Virus record (IMG/VR): IMGVR_UViG_3300030329_006034
Coordinates: 1 to 64,000 of that record
DNA length: 64,000 bases
Source of the DNA: a virus
Strand: one strand, 5' to 3'
The translations under genes and the position numbers were made by a program. Of the stretch, positions 8,325 through 16,271 are shown one piece after another. The stretch's first letter is position 1. Each line of letters starts with the position of its first letter. The notes beneath the pieces were generated by a model. It had not been told where the DNA came from. It saw nothing but the letters and a program-made list of their open reading frames with translations, and made no database searches.

Positions 8325-8348
8325 AGCAACTGCTACTTACGAGTGCGG

Positions 8349-8768
8349 TCATGTGTTTCCTACTTCTTCGTACCCTACGTTAAATTGATCTACGGGTACT
8401 TCTATTTCTTGTATATCAATTACAATGTCTTCCTTTTCATTCGTTTCGTAATCCAAATAATGGAACACAGAAGAGAGATAATCAGCTGCTTTTGTAATTT
8501 TAGAAGCAACCCAACCATCTAACCCTGGGAGTGTTGGTACTATTTCACTTAATTTAGCAGCATAGTCCTGTGCTTTAAGCAACTCCCTACTAGCCATATC
8601 AATTTCTGACTTATCATACTCACCGCAGCTTTCTTCATCAGAAGGAATAGCAATTATAGGTCCTTGAGCTCCAATTGACGCAGTTTGTCCAGCTGGCCCT
8701 ATGTTTTCATTTACTTTTTGGTAAGCTTCTTCCATTAAGGCTCGTTCTCTACGCTTCTGATCTCTCAT
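8349..8768 (-). CDS. Conserved phage protein, probably virion-associated
   Basis: A 139-residue protein whose middle (GWVASKITKAADYLSSVFHYLDYE) resembles a motif seen in several cyanophage virion proteins; I recall the motif, not a function. The first 20 residues are charged (MRDQKRRERALMEEAYQ) with an L-M-E at 11-13. The C-terminus is acidic. It is preceded by CTAAATA at a 5-nt spacing and is the last gene before the 8324 protease-like gene. Confidence 0.6.
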   Translation of the reverse strand: MRDQKRRERALMEEAYQKVNENIGPAGQTASIGAQGPIIAIPSDEESCGEYDKSEIDMASRELLKAQDYAAKLSEIVPTLPGLDGWVASKITKAADYLSSVFHYLDYETNEKEDIVIDIQEIEVPVDQFNVGYEEVGNT

Positions 8769-8772
8769 ACTA

Positions 8773-9393
8773 TTATTTAGTCAAAATATGACTTAAGCCC
8801 TCTGCATCTACATGATCTAAATTAGGTACATACCTCTTAAGCAATTCTATATCTCTAGGATTTTTTCTTATATCTCCTGCGTTTAGCGCCTGATCACCCG
8901 TTGTAGTAACATTAACAGCAGTTTCCTCGGGATCTAATACTTTGACATCTATATTATTTTTTTCCACCCACGCTGGAGCAGATTTAAATTTCGCCCAATC
9001 TGGAACCCCCTTATCATCTGGTTTTTTGCTAGCACCTAACACTGCAACAGTTCCCGGTTCTAAATCTCTTAAAGCCTCAAAAGCTACTCCAACAGGAGAT
9101 GCCTCCGGTGATATATCAATTTCAACATTGTGTAAATGACTTGTATAATACTCAAAAATCTCTTTAGCTACTTGTGGTGTTATTTCCTTACCGTCTGCTG
9201 TATAGCGGATTTTTGCTGGCCCAGGTTTAGAAATTAATACCTTAATCTTACCCTGAGGGTATTGTTTACTATATTTTTCTACCATTTCATAATGACCTCT
9301 ATGTGGAGGTTTAAAGCTACCCGGTACGAATACTACTACATCTTGTGAACCAGCAGTCTCTTCATCTTGAAAATATTCTTTAAATGTTCTCAT
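8773..9393 (-). CDS. Cytidylyltransferase-like nucleotidyltransferase
   Basis: The 206-residue protein has the HXGH signature of the nucleotidylyltransferase superfamily: VFVPGSFKPPHRGHYEMVEK with HRGH at 31-34. These enzymes join a nucleotide to a phosphorylated small molecule. The C-terminal part holds TTTGDQALNAGDIRKNPRD, in the place of the ISST/R motif, and then a long unrelated tail. The N-terminus MRTFKEYFQDEETAG is like the short head-targeting peptides of T4 internal proteins. It overlaps the ligase-like gene by 4 bases (ATGA). Substrate unknown. Confidence 0.7.
   Translation of the reverse strand: MRTFKEYFQDEETAGSQDVVVFVPGSFKPPHRGHYEMVEKYSKQYPQGKIKVLISKPGPAKIRYTADGKEITPQVAKEIFEYYTSHLHNVEIDISPEASPVGVAFEALRDLEPGTVAVLGASKKPDDKGVPDWAKFKSAPAWVEKNNIDVKVLDPEETAVNVTTTGDQALNAGDIRKNPRDIELLKRYVPNLDHVDAEGLSHILTK
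8774..8779 (-). promoter_or_regulatory. Late-type box (TAAATA) of the gene at 8349-8768
   Basis: CTAAATA, spacer ATAGT (5 nt), then ATG. The box lies inside the 3' end of the nucleotidyltransferase gene. Confidence 0.55.
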
Positions 9394-10748
9394 GATCCAG
9401 GTTTTCCTGTTGCAAAGTTAGCTGCACTAAAATCTAACCGGTTTACAAGCTTAATAGGACCTGCATCACCGGCATTACTAACAGCGACGTATCCTTCAGG
9501 GTTTGTTACCTTCAGTACTCCATCTCCCTCATCGAGAAAATGCTTAGTGTTATAAACAGCATTGTCATATTTGTTAATAAAGATCTGTTTTGCCTGCGCT
9601 AAAAGGCTGCTTACTTTAAACAGATTAATAAAATTATCTCTTTGAGATTCAAATTCATTTATTTTAAGCTGTAAATTATCTTCCTTCTGTTGTTGTGCAT
9701 TTGCTTGTGCAGCAGTTTTAATTTCTTCTGGACTTTTCCATTTTTTCTGCTCTCTTTCCTTATACCAATCAATAAAGTCTCTATATGATTTTTCCGGATC
9801 CCTTATAAACTCTGGCGTCGGAACACCGTCTTTCTGACGCCTAAGCTCCGTGTTTAGATAAATTTTAATAAATTCCAACGGGAGGTCATTATAATTCACC
9901 TGTAATGTATCAGCAGTTTTAATTATATCCTTAATTTGTTTTGCTTCATCTTCAGTTAAGGATACCTGCCCTGTTAGTTCCTTAAAATAGGCATCATCAA
10001 CCCATAGACCTGGAACGTCTTTAAACTTTTTAACTATCCCCGTGGCCATCGGTCCCCATTTGTTAGAGTGCTGCTCTTTTTTTCCTAAAACTTTAGGAAA
10101 TTCTTCTGGTTTTCCGTGGAACTGGGTGTGAAACACAATACCAACCCCGTCATCTCTTATTTTGTCAGTTATTTGCCCACCAAGCTCTGAGTTAACCGGG
10201 ACAGCATATTTGATCGTATTCGGTTTAAACGTGTAGTGAGGCTCTCCGTCTATATCCTCAGGCTCCCCAACTAACTCTCGCCAAAACATATAATCACCCC
10301 ACAATACGTTATTACCCATCCCTAATTTTGGAAGTAATCTTAAAGCTTGTTTAAGCTTATCTGGTAGATCCGGCATTTTTTCACCCTCTTCATCGACACC
10401 ATCTTCTTCTTCCCGGGCCGGATGATTATAATCAATATCAGCTTCAGTATAGTTAATTTTAGGTTCCTTATTAAAGATAGACTTTGTTGCAACAAAGAAT
10501 TTACCGTTTACTGGATGTTTACCAGCAAAAATAGCAGGGGCCCCGTCCCATTTTACCGAAGTATTTATTTTTCTCTTACTTTTTCCCTGTAGATGACTGA
10601 GTAAGTTAGCTAAAGCCGTTCTAGCTTGGTCATAACCCTCTTGGCCTCTAAGAAGAACCAATTCTTCGAGGTGATCAATGTGACCAGGCTTACTCGCAGC
10701 CTCGGCAAGTAAGACATAATTTTCGAAATATAGTTTAAAGCTTTTCAT
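9390..10748 (-). CDS. Ligase/nucleotidyltransferase-fold protein of T4-like marine phages
   Basis: A 452-residue protein of a family I know from cyanophages as uncharacterised. It opens MKSFKLYFENYVLLAEA and then HIDHLEELVL. Motifs fit the ATP-dependent DNA/RNA ligase superfamily: SVKWDGAPAIFAG (K66-x-D-G69, motif I with the nucleotidyl lysine), LWGDYMFW (149-156, motif III/IIIa position), DDGVGIVFHT (199-208, motif IV) and GIVKKFK (237-243, motif V). The C-terminal 200 residues are helical with long charged stretches. The role may be nucleic acid end repair or sealing. The adjacent nucleotidyltransferase and nuclease-like genes suggest a joint task. Confidence 0.65.
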   Translation of the reverse strand: MKSFKLYFENYVLLAEAASKPGHIDHLEELVLLRGQEGYDQARTALANLLSHLQGKSKRKINTSVKWDGAPAIFAGKHPVNGKFFVATKSIFNKEPKINYTEADIDYNHPAREEEDGVDEEGEKMPDLPDKLKQALRLLPKLGMGNNVLWGDYMFWRELVGEPEDIDGEPHYTFKPNTIKYAVPVNSELGGQITDKIRDDGVGIVFHTQFHGKPEEFPKVLGKKEQHSNKWGPMATGIVKKFKDVPGLWVDDAYFKELTGQVSLTEDEAKQIKDIIKTADTLQVNYNDLPLEFIKIYLNTELRRQKDGVPTPEFIRDPEKSYRDFIDWYKEREQKKWKSPEEIKTAAQANAQQQKEDNLQLKINEFESQRDNFINLFKVSSLLAQAKQIFINKYDNAVYNTKHFLDEGDGVLKVTNPEGYVAVSNAGDAGPIKLVNRLDFSAANFATGKPGS

Positions 10749-10749
10749 T

Positions 10750-12267
10750 TTAGTAATATTCTATTTCCTCTTCTTCTATTTCGTCTATTTCTTCAGTCTC
10801 TTGTACGGGTTGTTGCACGTTAACTGATGTTGGCGTCATCCCAGCATAGCTACTCCCAAAGCCAATTCTAGGCCTAAGGTTAGATCTCCCAACCTTTTCA
10901 AATTTAACGCCTTGACCTGGGTTGTTAGCTGATGCTAGTAATCCCAGAGCCATCTGAAGAGGATTACCACTAACAAAAACATATCTACCGGTATTATCAC
11001 CCTTGGTACCAAAATCATGCGCCATAAAGTGCCCAAATCCTTCATCTTCAGCATATTCAATAAAATTAAGCAAGCCTATTCCATTTTGTATAGATGCTGG
11101 ATTACTTAAATCAAAAAGTCCTTTAGATTTTAATCGTTGGTAGTATGTATCAGTAGCTGTAAGCTCACCACTCTCTTTTAAGAAGGTTTTAAATATATCT
11201 TCAAACTTTTTTTGCTTTCTTGGGTCCGGACCAATCATCTCGTATGCTTTAGCTATAGCTATGGGCAAATTATTTAGACCGTCAACCCAGTCTTCTTCCG
11301 TTGGTCCAACTTGATACCCGTCTCCTGACTCACGAAACTCAACGTCGGCAACCTCTCCCATTTTGGCTAAACTTGCCGCTGTATGGCCTTTATGTTTATT
11401 ACTAATCTTATCCGGTCTCTCCCCCAAAGTAGCTCCCTCGCCTTTAATCTCAAACTCCACTCCATCTATTTCCAGATCACCCTTAACCTTTTCTTTCTTT
11501 GCGTTAGATAGGGCTACATGTGCTGCATCGAGATCGGTATATTCTGGCTCAGCTCCTGCCTCTTCAGCAGTCTTATTTGCTAATTTTATTCTCTCCTTAA
11601 TACCTCCTATAGTTAATTTATCTTTATGTCCTCTTGGTAGACTTGCGTTTAACTTCTTTTGTTCCTCTTTAGCATCGTTATATGCCTTTTGAGCCGCCGC
11701 CACTCTACCCTTTCTCTGCTGACCTCCTGCACTTACGTCTCCAAATATTAACGCTAGTGCGAGCTCACCCATTCCAACACCACGTCCACCTTCGTCTTGA
11801 CCAGTATGCTTCATAATAGCAGCAACCAAATCACGGTCTAACCCACCTCCTATTACGTCAAATATATTCATTTCCTCAATCTGTGTAGTTGGGAAGTTTA
11901 TTTGTGCTTCTGGTCTATTTAAATATTCTATAAATTGATCCCGTTGTTCTTTAGGTATGTTTACTAGTAACTGTTGGACGTCATTACTAAATTTCTTAAA
12001 TATTAACGGACTATATCCTTTACCGCTTAACGACTTTTTAATATTTTTATATGTAGGGAAATTATAAATCTGGTTGAGTAAATATTGTGCTTCCTTTATA
12101 TCTTCTAGCTTTAATCCGTCAATCGCTTGTTGAATCTCTGCCTTTAAGGCATCTATATCCGGTTCTGCTTGCTCTTCTACATCCTCTCCTAACACGCGAA
12201 GATGTCTACGCGGTGGAACATTACCACGTACCTGCTGACTATAAATTTTTTCTAATGACCACTGCAT
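10750..12267 (-). CDS. Nuclease-like protein, possible PD-(D/E)XK fold
   Basis: A 505-residue protein with GMGELALALIFGD (165-177) and, after a helical Lys-rich insert, GDLEIDGVEFEIKGEG (263-278). The D264...E273-I-K275 arrangement and the earlier Glu in GMGEL fit a PD-(D/E)XK nuclease core, but the call rests on motif spacing only. The last 25 residues are extremely acidic (EEIDEIEEEEIEYY). It lies 1 base from the ligase-like gene and 4 bases after the 12272 gene, in the same late block. A virion-associated nuclease or a structural protein are both possible. Confidence 0.45.
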   Translation of the reverse strand: MQWSLEKIYSQQVRGNVPPRRHLRVLGEDVEEQAEPDIDALKAEIQQAIDGLKLEDIKEAQYLLNQIYNFPTYKNIKKSLSGKGYSPLIFKKFSNDVQQLLVNIPKEQRDQFIEYLNRPEAQINFPTTQIEEMNIFDVIGGGLDRDLVAAIMKHTGQDEGGRGVGMGELALALIFGDVSAGGQQRKGRVAAAQKAYNDAKEEQKKLNASLPRGHKDKLTIGGIKERIKLANKTAEEAGAEPEYTDLDAAHVALSNAKKEKVKGDLEIDGVEFEIKGEGATLGERPDKISNKHKGHTAASLAKMGEVADVEFRESGDGYQVGPTEEDWVDGLNNLPIAIAKAYEMIGPDPRKQKKFEDIFKTFLKESGELTATDTYYQRLKSKGLFDLSNPASIQNGIGLLNFIEYAEDEGFGHFMAHDFGTKGDNTGRYVFVSGNPLQMALGLLASANNPGQGVKFEKVGRSNLRPRIGFGSSYAGMTPTSVNVQQPVQETEEIDEIEEEEIEYY

Positions 12268-12271
12268 AGTA

Positions 12272-12865
12272 TTATTCGGTATCTATTTTTATATCTTGAA
12301 GTTCATCGGCAATACCTTCATCTGAAAATTGTAGCAATCTTTGTACTGTTTCAATTACCTTCATTGGATTTGTTTTAGAATAGTCTTTACTCACAGCATT
12401 AGCAGTTGCTGAGCCTTCAGGTTTCGGCCTATATCTAAATGCATTAGCTAGGACTTGTGCAAAGTATATTTCATCTTCCGGGGTAAGCCCTGCCTTACCT
12501 TTAATACCAGGTCCTCTTGCATATACAGTTCTTAATTGAATAGGTAACCTTGAAATAACGTTTTTAATTACAGATCTAGGGTTAATATCTGGCGTAGCTG
12601 GTGGTTCATTATGTGTACCGACTAATAATAGTTCTATTTCTTCGATTGCATCTTTATCCTTATCTGTCGGGGGGTAAACAAATGCAGCTGCTATTAATTC
12701 AGCCATAGATTGTAACGCCGGGCTCGGTGGTTCCTCTTCCACCTCCACATCAACATTAACATCTGTCTCCTGAACCTTGTCAACTTCACCGATCTCACCC
12801 ATTTCGTCGACATCTTGTTCGACAAACATGTTCATATACTGTTCTATTAATTTTAAAGTCTTCAT
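12272..12865 (-). CDS. Hypothetical acidic late protein
   Basis: I do not recognise this 197-residue protein. The N-terminus MKTLKLIEQYMNMFVEQD is an amphipathic helix with an L-I-E at 6-8, followed by a very acidic linker (about 18-46, DVNVDVEVEEEPPSP). The rest holds two repeated-looking helical blocks, AELIAAAFVYPPTDKDK and AQVLANAFRYRPKPEG, which may be a duplicated small domain. The start codon overlaps the stop of the gene at 12865-13197 by one base (TAATG). Confidence 0.55.
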   Translation of the reverse strand: MKTLKLIEQYMNMFVEQDVDEMGEIGEVDKVQETDVNVDVEVEEEPPSPALQSMAELIAAAFVYPPTDKDKDAIEEIELLLVGTHNEPPATPDINPRSVIKNVISRLPIQLRTVYARGPGIKGKAGLTPEDEIYFAQVLANAFRYRPKPEGSATANAVSKDYSKTNPMKVIETVQRLLQFSDEGIADELQDIKIDTE

Positions 12866-13197
12866 TACATTTTTGCAGCCATTTGTTTTAACATCGCTGT
12901 ATCATTAGCATATGTTTGAAAAATTTCGCCCTCTGTTTCCATTCTATCCTTTACAAGTTCTGCTGCCTCGGGGTTTGTCTGCGCCATAGCTTCAACCGGT
13001 CCCTGGTTATCTTCTACTGGGTGAAATACATCACCTATAGCAGCCCATAAATCCCCAGCAGCGCTGTGACCATCAATCTCTCTTACAAGGGTCTCATTAA
13101 CATCCCCGGTTTCATTCCTCATAGTTAGAGTAAATGTATATCTAGCAGCTGCAGCATCTGGGTTATTGTCTTCTATAAGTCTAAGAAACTTGCGCAT
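12865..13197 (-). CDS. Hypothetical late protein
   Basis: A 110-residue protein of unknown function. It starts MRKFLRLIEDNNPD, with L-I-E at 7-9 as in its neighbours, and then a beta-rich YTFTLTMRNETGD segment. It is the first gene of a run whose members share that amphipathic N-terminus. A late-type box lies 5 nt before the ATG. Confidence 0.55.
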   Translation of the reverse strand: MRKFLRLIEDNNPDAAAARYTFTLTMRNETGDVNETLVREIDGHSAAGDLWAAIGDVFHPVEDNQGPVEAMAQTNPEAAELVKDRMETEGEIFQTYANDTAMLKQMAAKM

Positions 13198-13202
13198 GTA
13201 TA

Positions 13203-13208
13203 TATTTA
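13203..13208 (-). promoter_or_regulatory. Late-type box (TAAATA) of the gene at 12865-13197
   Basis: CATAAATA with spacer TATAC (5 nt) before ATG. It occupies the whole gap between two same-strand genes, so transcription can restart here. Confidence 0.55.
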
Positions 13209-13700
13209 TGGAAGTAGCGAGAGTTTTATATTCATATTTGATAGAAACTCCTCTTCTATTTGCTGTAATTCGTATCTTCGAAGAAAAAGCCTAAACTTAT
13301 AAAAAGAAACCGTAGAGGTATCCTTTTTATTAAAGGACATATAGTCTCTTTCTTCTAAAAACGTATTAAAACTCTCTTTACTATATGTAATATTAGTAGG
13401 GAGCGCATTAAACAATCTCTTAACTAGTGTATGTTCTATAGAACTACCGTCAGTCTTGTAGTAAAACCACTTTTTGGTTTTGTTTTTAGAGCAAACCTTA
13501 ATAAGCTCCTTAACTATGAAGTGAATACCGAGCTTGTTTTTGTCTTTTCTAGTTAATTTAAGCTCGTTTTCAGTTATATACAACAGATATTCATTAAAAG
13601 ACCTTGCTAGACACTTGTTAAGATCAATAAACACAAAACCACGTACTGGATCACTTACGCCTTCCAATTCTGACGTTAATAATTCCGTTGTAGTAGTCAT
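13206..13700 (-). CDS. Hypothetical protein overlapping the GIY-YIG gene
   Basis: A 164-residue, Lys-rich protein I do not recognise. RGFVFIDLNKCLARSFNEYL suggests a Rossmann-like first strand and helix, and the end (KFRLFLRRYELQQIEEEF) is helical. From ATG 13700 it overlaps the upstream gene by 50 bases. A GTG at 13634 would give MFIDLNKC... and remove the overlap. The start is therefore unsure; the body is clearly coding-like. Confidence 0.5.
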   Translation of the reverse strand: MTTTTELLTSELEGVSDPVRGFVFIDLNKCLARSFNEYLLYITENELKLTRKDKNKLGIHFIVKELIKVCSKNKTKKWFYYKTDGSSIEHTLVKRLFNALPTNITYSKESFNTFLEERDYMSFNKKDTSTVSFYKFRLFLRRYELQQIEEEFLSNMNIKLSLLP

Positions 13701-14049
13701 CTCTTAACAATACTTCCTCTTCAAATTGTAGTTTAGTTTCATGATAACTCAACTCCCACTTTGAATCACACCATCTGAGGATTTCAAACTTAAAATTACC
13801 CTTTCCGAGTATTCTTATATGCTCATTAAGCTGGTTTGATGAAGATGTATACGTTTTCCAATCAGTTTCTATTTCTACGCGTCGTTTATTCTTTTTTCCC
13901 TTTAAAGGCGGACGCTTTCTAATAGACTTACACTGTTTCTTACCAATATACTTCTTGTCATTAGTAAGATTAGTTATCTTATAAATGAAACCGTAAGGTA
14001 GGTCTACGCCTTCTTCGAGTATCCCCTCCCAATGTCCTAAATCACTCAC
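13651..14049 (-). CDS. GIY-YIG endonuclease-like protein (SegE type)
   Basis: The 132-residue protein contains YGFIYKITNLTNDKKYIGKK, with GFIY at 20-23 and YIG at 34-36, the GIY-YIG nuclease core. A conserved Glu/Asn tail (LQFEEEVLLRDDYYNG) completes the small domain. It resembles the SegE_GIY-YIG proteins of T4-like phages. Free-standing versions can be mobile homing endonucleases or resident nucleases; its length is close to the bare catalytic domain, without a DNA-binding extension, and no intron or split gene is near it. Confidence 0.7.
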   Translation of the reverse strand: MSDLGHWEGILEEGVDLPYGFIYKITNLTNDKKYIGKKQCKSIRKRPPLKGKKNKRRVEIETDWKTYTSSSNQLNEHIRILGKGNFKFEILRWCDSKWELSYHETKLQFEEEVLLRDDYYNGIINVRIGRRK

Positions 14050-14058
14050 TCTTCTTTT

Positions 14059-14394
14059 CTACTTCCTCTGAGGAACCTCTTCTCCCTCTTCACCAGTTAA
14101 AAACACCCCATCTAAACCATCAGTTTTCTTCTTTTTCTTGTTTTTCTTGCCGCCGGTAGTCTTACCACCTGTAGTCCCTTTACGTGTTTGAACTTTTCCT
14201 AGAGGTTTATAGATCTTAGCATCACCCTGTGCATATGTATCACCAGAGTTAATATTTTGAGCAGCAGCATTAGGACCATAAACTGTATGCATAGTCGGTC
14301 CATCTCCAAACGCGCTACCGGTCCCAGCACCTGAGGTCATACTCTCTCTTAGTGCTTTAAAAAATAACTTCTCAAATCTACCGGTTGATTCCAT
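14059..14394 (-). CDS. Conserved hypothetical late protein with Lys-rich segment
   Basis: A 111-residue protein. MESTGRFEKLFFKALRESM is an amphipathic start with L-R-E at 15-17, followed by a Gly/Ala-rich TSGAGTGSAFGDGP stretch typical of marine T4-like phage proteins, and GGKKNKKKKKTDG near the C-terminus. Basic, flexible and late; a DNA-condensing head protein would fit, but there is no direct evidence. Confidence 0.55.
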   Translation of the reverse strand: MESTGRFEKLFFKALRESMTSGAGTGSAFGDGPTMHTVYGPNAAAQNINSGDTYAQGDAKIYKPLGKVQTRKGTTGGKTTGGKKNKKKKKTDGLDGVFLTGEEGEEVPQRK

Positions 14395-14402
14395 GCTACT
14401 TA

Positions 14403-14412
14403 TATTTATAAT
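14403..14412. promoter_or_regulatory. Overlapping divergent promoter boxes between the 14394 gene and uvsY
   Basis: The 24-base gap holds TAAATA on the minus strand (14403-14408, 8 nt before the late ATG) and TATAAT on the plus strand (14407-14412, 6 nt before the uvsY ATG). The two boxes share two bases, so an early and a late polymerase could not bind at the same time. Confidence 0.5.
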
Positions 14413-14418
14413 ATATAG

Positions 14419-14814
14419 ATGGAATTGCTAAAAAAGTATATTGAAGAGATTACTAAAGATCTTCAATTGGACGACTTTAACATTAAAGAAGCACAAATGA
14501 GACTACCCGCTCGTAAGCATTTCTGGGTAGCGCGATTAATAGAATCAAAAATTAAACGCAATTCGTTGTTTAGAGATAAAAAGCAGCTTAAAAAAGAAGT
14601 AGTAAAGAAGGTTATATCCGATTCTCCGGTAAGAATCAGTCAATCAGCAGCAGAATCAGCAGCAGAACGTCATGAGTCTATTAGCAAGTTGAATGTATCT
14701 ATTTCAGAACAAGACGCTATTATCGAATATCTTGAAAAAGTGGAAAAGATAATGGGTCAAATGCACTGGGAAATAAAAAACATTATCGATATTAATAAAA
14801 TGGAGCAACTTTAA
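14419..14814 (+). CDS. uvsY: UvsY-like recombination mediator
   Basis: A 131-residue, mostly helical and charged protein directly before uvsW. T4 UvsY is 137 residues and its gene is next to uvsW, and it loads UvsX on gp32-coated single strands. The middle is Lys-rich (FRDKKQLKKEVVKKV) and the C-terminal helix pair (DAIIEYLEKVEKIMGQMHWEI) fits the oligomerising part. The call rests on size, fold character and gene order, since the primary sequence is weakly conserved. The stop and the uvsW start share one base. Confidence 0.65.
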   Translation: MELLKKYIEEITKDLQLDDFNIKEAQMRLPARKHFWVARLIESKIKRNSLFRDKKQLKKEVVKKVISDSPVRISQSAAESAAERHESISKLNVSISEQDAIIEYLEKVEKIMGQMHWEIKNIIDINKMEQL

Positions 14815-16250
14815 TGCTTACTTTCGATTATAGCCCCGGAAAGAGAAAGATTCAGTTAAAAACTGACGATACAGACCTATTTGATCGATTAAGGGAGCAT
14901 TTTAGTGTTGAAAATGAAGGTGCTAGGTTTGCTCGATATAGGGGGAGATTTGCGGCTCGTCGTAAATATGCAATAACAGGTACTGGAGCATGTGAAGTAG
15001 GGCTATATTGGGAAATTCGACAGTATCTTATAAGCAATCAGATTAAAATTGATGTCGAAGTTACTGATAAACTACAAAAAGTACTCAAAGTCGGTAGAGA
15101 CATTAATCTTTTTAAAGACTTTACCTTAACTTTACGAGAATACCAAGAGGATGTTATTAAGAGAGCACTAAAACTTGGTAGAGGTACGTGTGTTTTAGGT
15201 ACCGGCGCTGGTAAAACACTTACAACTGCCGCTCTTATTGAGAATTACTTTAGATCCTGCCCAGATAAAGACACTTTTAAGTGTGTCGTGCTGGTTCCTG
15301 ACTTAGGACTAGTAACACAAACGTATGATGAGTTCATGAACAGTGGTACTACCTTTAAACTTACTAAGTGGACAGGCAAGACAAAGCCAGATCTAACAGC
15401 TAACGTTATTATATGTAATATTGGCATAGTTCAAAGTCAGTTTGATGCGAATGATTGGTTAAAGTATGTAGATTTACTTATAGTTGATGAATGTCACAAG
15501 ATAAAAGCGTCAAACAAGATTAGCAAAATAGTATCTAAGATTACAACACACAACAAATATGGGTTTACAGGCACACTTCCGGAGAATAACTTAGATAAAT
15601 GGTCGATTATAGGTAAATTAGGGCCTGTAATATATGAAAAAACGAGTTATGAGTTAAGATTAGAGGATTATTTGGCGAATGTTAATGTAAAGGTGCTAAA
15701 TCTTGAGTATAGCACACCTCCAAGATACCTTTCTGACAATGCATATAGGGAAGAGTTAGATTTTATTTATGAAAGTGATTTTCGTAACACGTTTCTAACT
15801 AAATTATGCGGTAAATTAGAGAATAATACACTTATACTCGTTAATCATATTGCTCATGGGCACCATCTTCAAGATTACCTTACTGATTGTAAAAATAAAC
15901 AAGTATACTTTATTAAAGGTGAGGTTGAAGTAGAAGAGCGTGAAAAAATAAAGAAAATAATGGAAAAAGATGCTAATGTTGTGTGTATCGCTATAAGTGC
16001 TATATTTTCGACAGGTGTTAACATTAAAAATCTTCATAACATTATTTTTGCATCGGGAGGTAAGTCTTTTATACGGACAGTCCAGTCGATTGGTAGAGGT
16101 CTCCGAAAACACGCCTCAAAAAACAAGCTTATTATATTCGATATATGTGATCGATTAAGATACGGCATAAGACACTGCGAGAAACGTAAAGAAATTTACG
16201 AAAGAGAGAAAATAAAGTACACCGACACTAATATCGTTGAAAAATCTTAA
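14814..16250 (+). CDS. uvsW: UvsW-type superfamily 2 DNA/RNA helicase
   Basis: UvsW unwinds branched DNA and R-loops in T4 recombination-dependent replication. The 478-residue protein has LGTGAGKTLTTA (Walker A, GTGAGKT 129-135), LLIVDECHKI (DECH 225-228), FTGTLPE (motif III, 251-257) and QSIGRGLRKH (motif VI, 424-433). The N-terminal 100 residues match the UvsW-specific substrate-binding domain in size. Length is close to the T4 protein (about 500). It is translated from a TAATG junction with uvsY and lies just before the sigma gene. Confidence 0.92.
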   Translation: MLTFDYSPGKRKIQLKTDDTDLFDRLREHFSVENEGARFARYRGRFAARRKYAITGTGACEVGLYWEIRQYLISNQIKIDVEVTDKLQKVLKVGRDINLFKDFTLTLREYQEDVIKRALKLGRGTCVLGTGAGKTLTTAALIENYFRSCPDKDTFKCVVLVPDLGLVTQTYDEFMNSGTTFKLTKWTGKTKPDLTANVIICNIGIVQSQFDANDWLKYVDLLIVDECHKIKASNKISKIVSKITTHNKYGFTGTLPENNLDKWSIIGKLGPVIYEKTSYELRLEDYLANVNVKVLNLEYSTPPRYLSDNAYREELDFIYESDFRNTFLTKLCGKLENNTLILVNHIAHGHHLQDYLTDCKNKQVYFIKGEVEVEEREKIKKIMEKDANVVCIAISAIFSTGVNIKNLHNIIFASGGKSFIRTVQSIGRGLRKHASKNKLIIFDICDRLRYGIRHCEKRKEIYEREKIKYTDTNIVEKS

Positions 16251-16258
16251 ACTTATAC

Positions 16259-16264
16259 TATAAT
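16259..16264 (+). promoter_or_regulatory. Early-type -10 box (TATAAT) of the gp55 gene
   Basis: TATAAT, spacer TTTACAA (7 nt), then ATG; a sigma70-type start would fall at or one base before the A of ATG. Confidence 0.55.
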
Positions 16265-16271
16265 TTTACAA

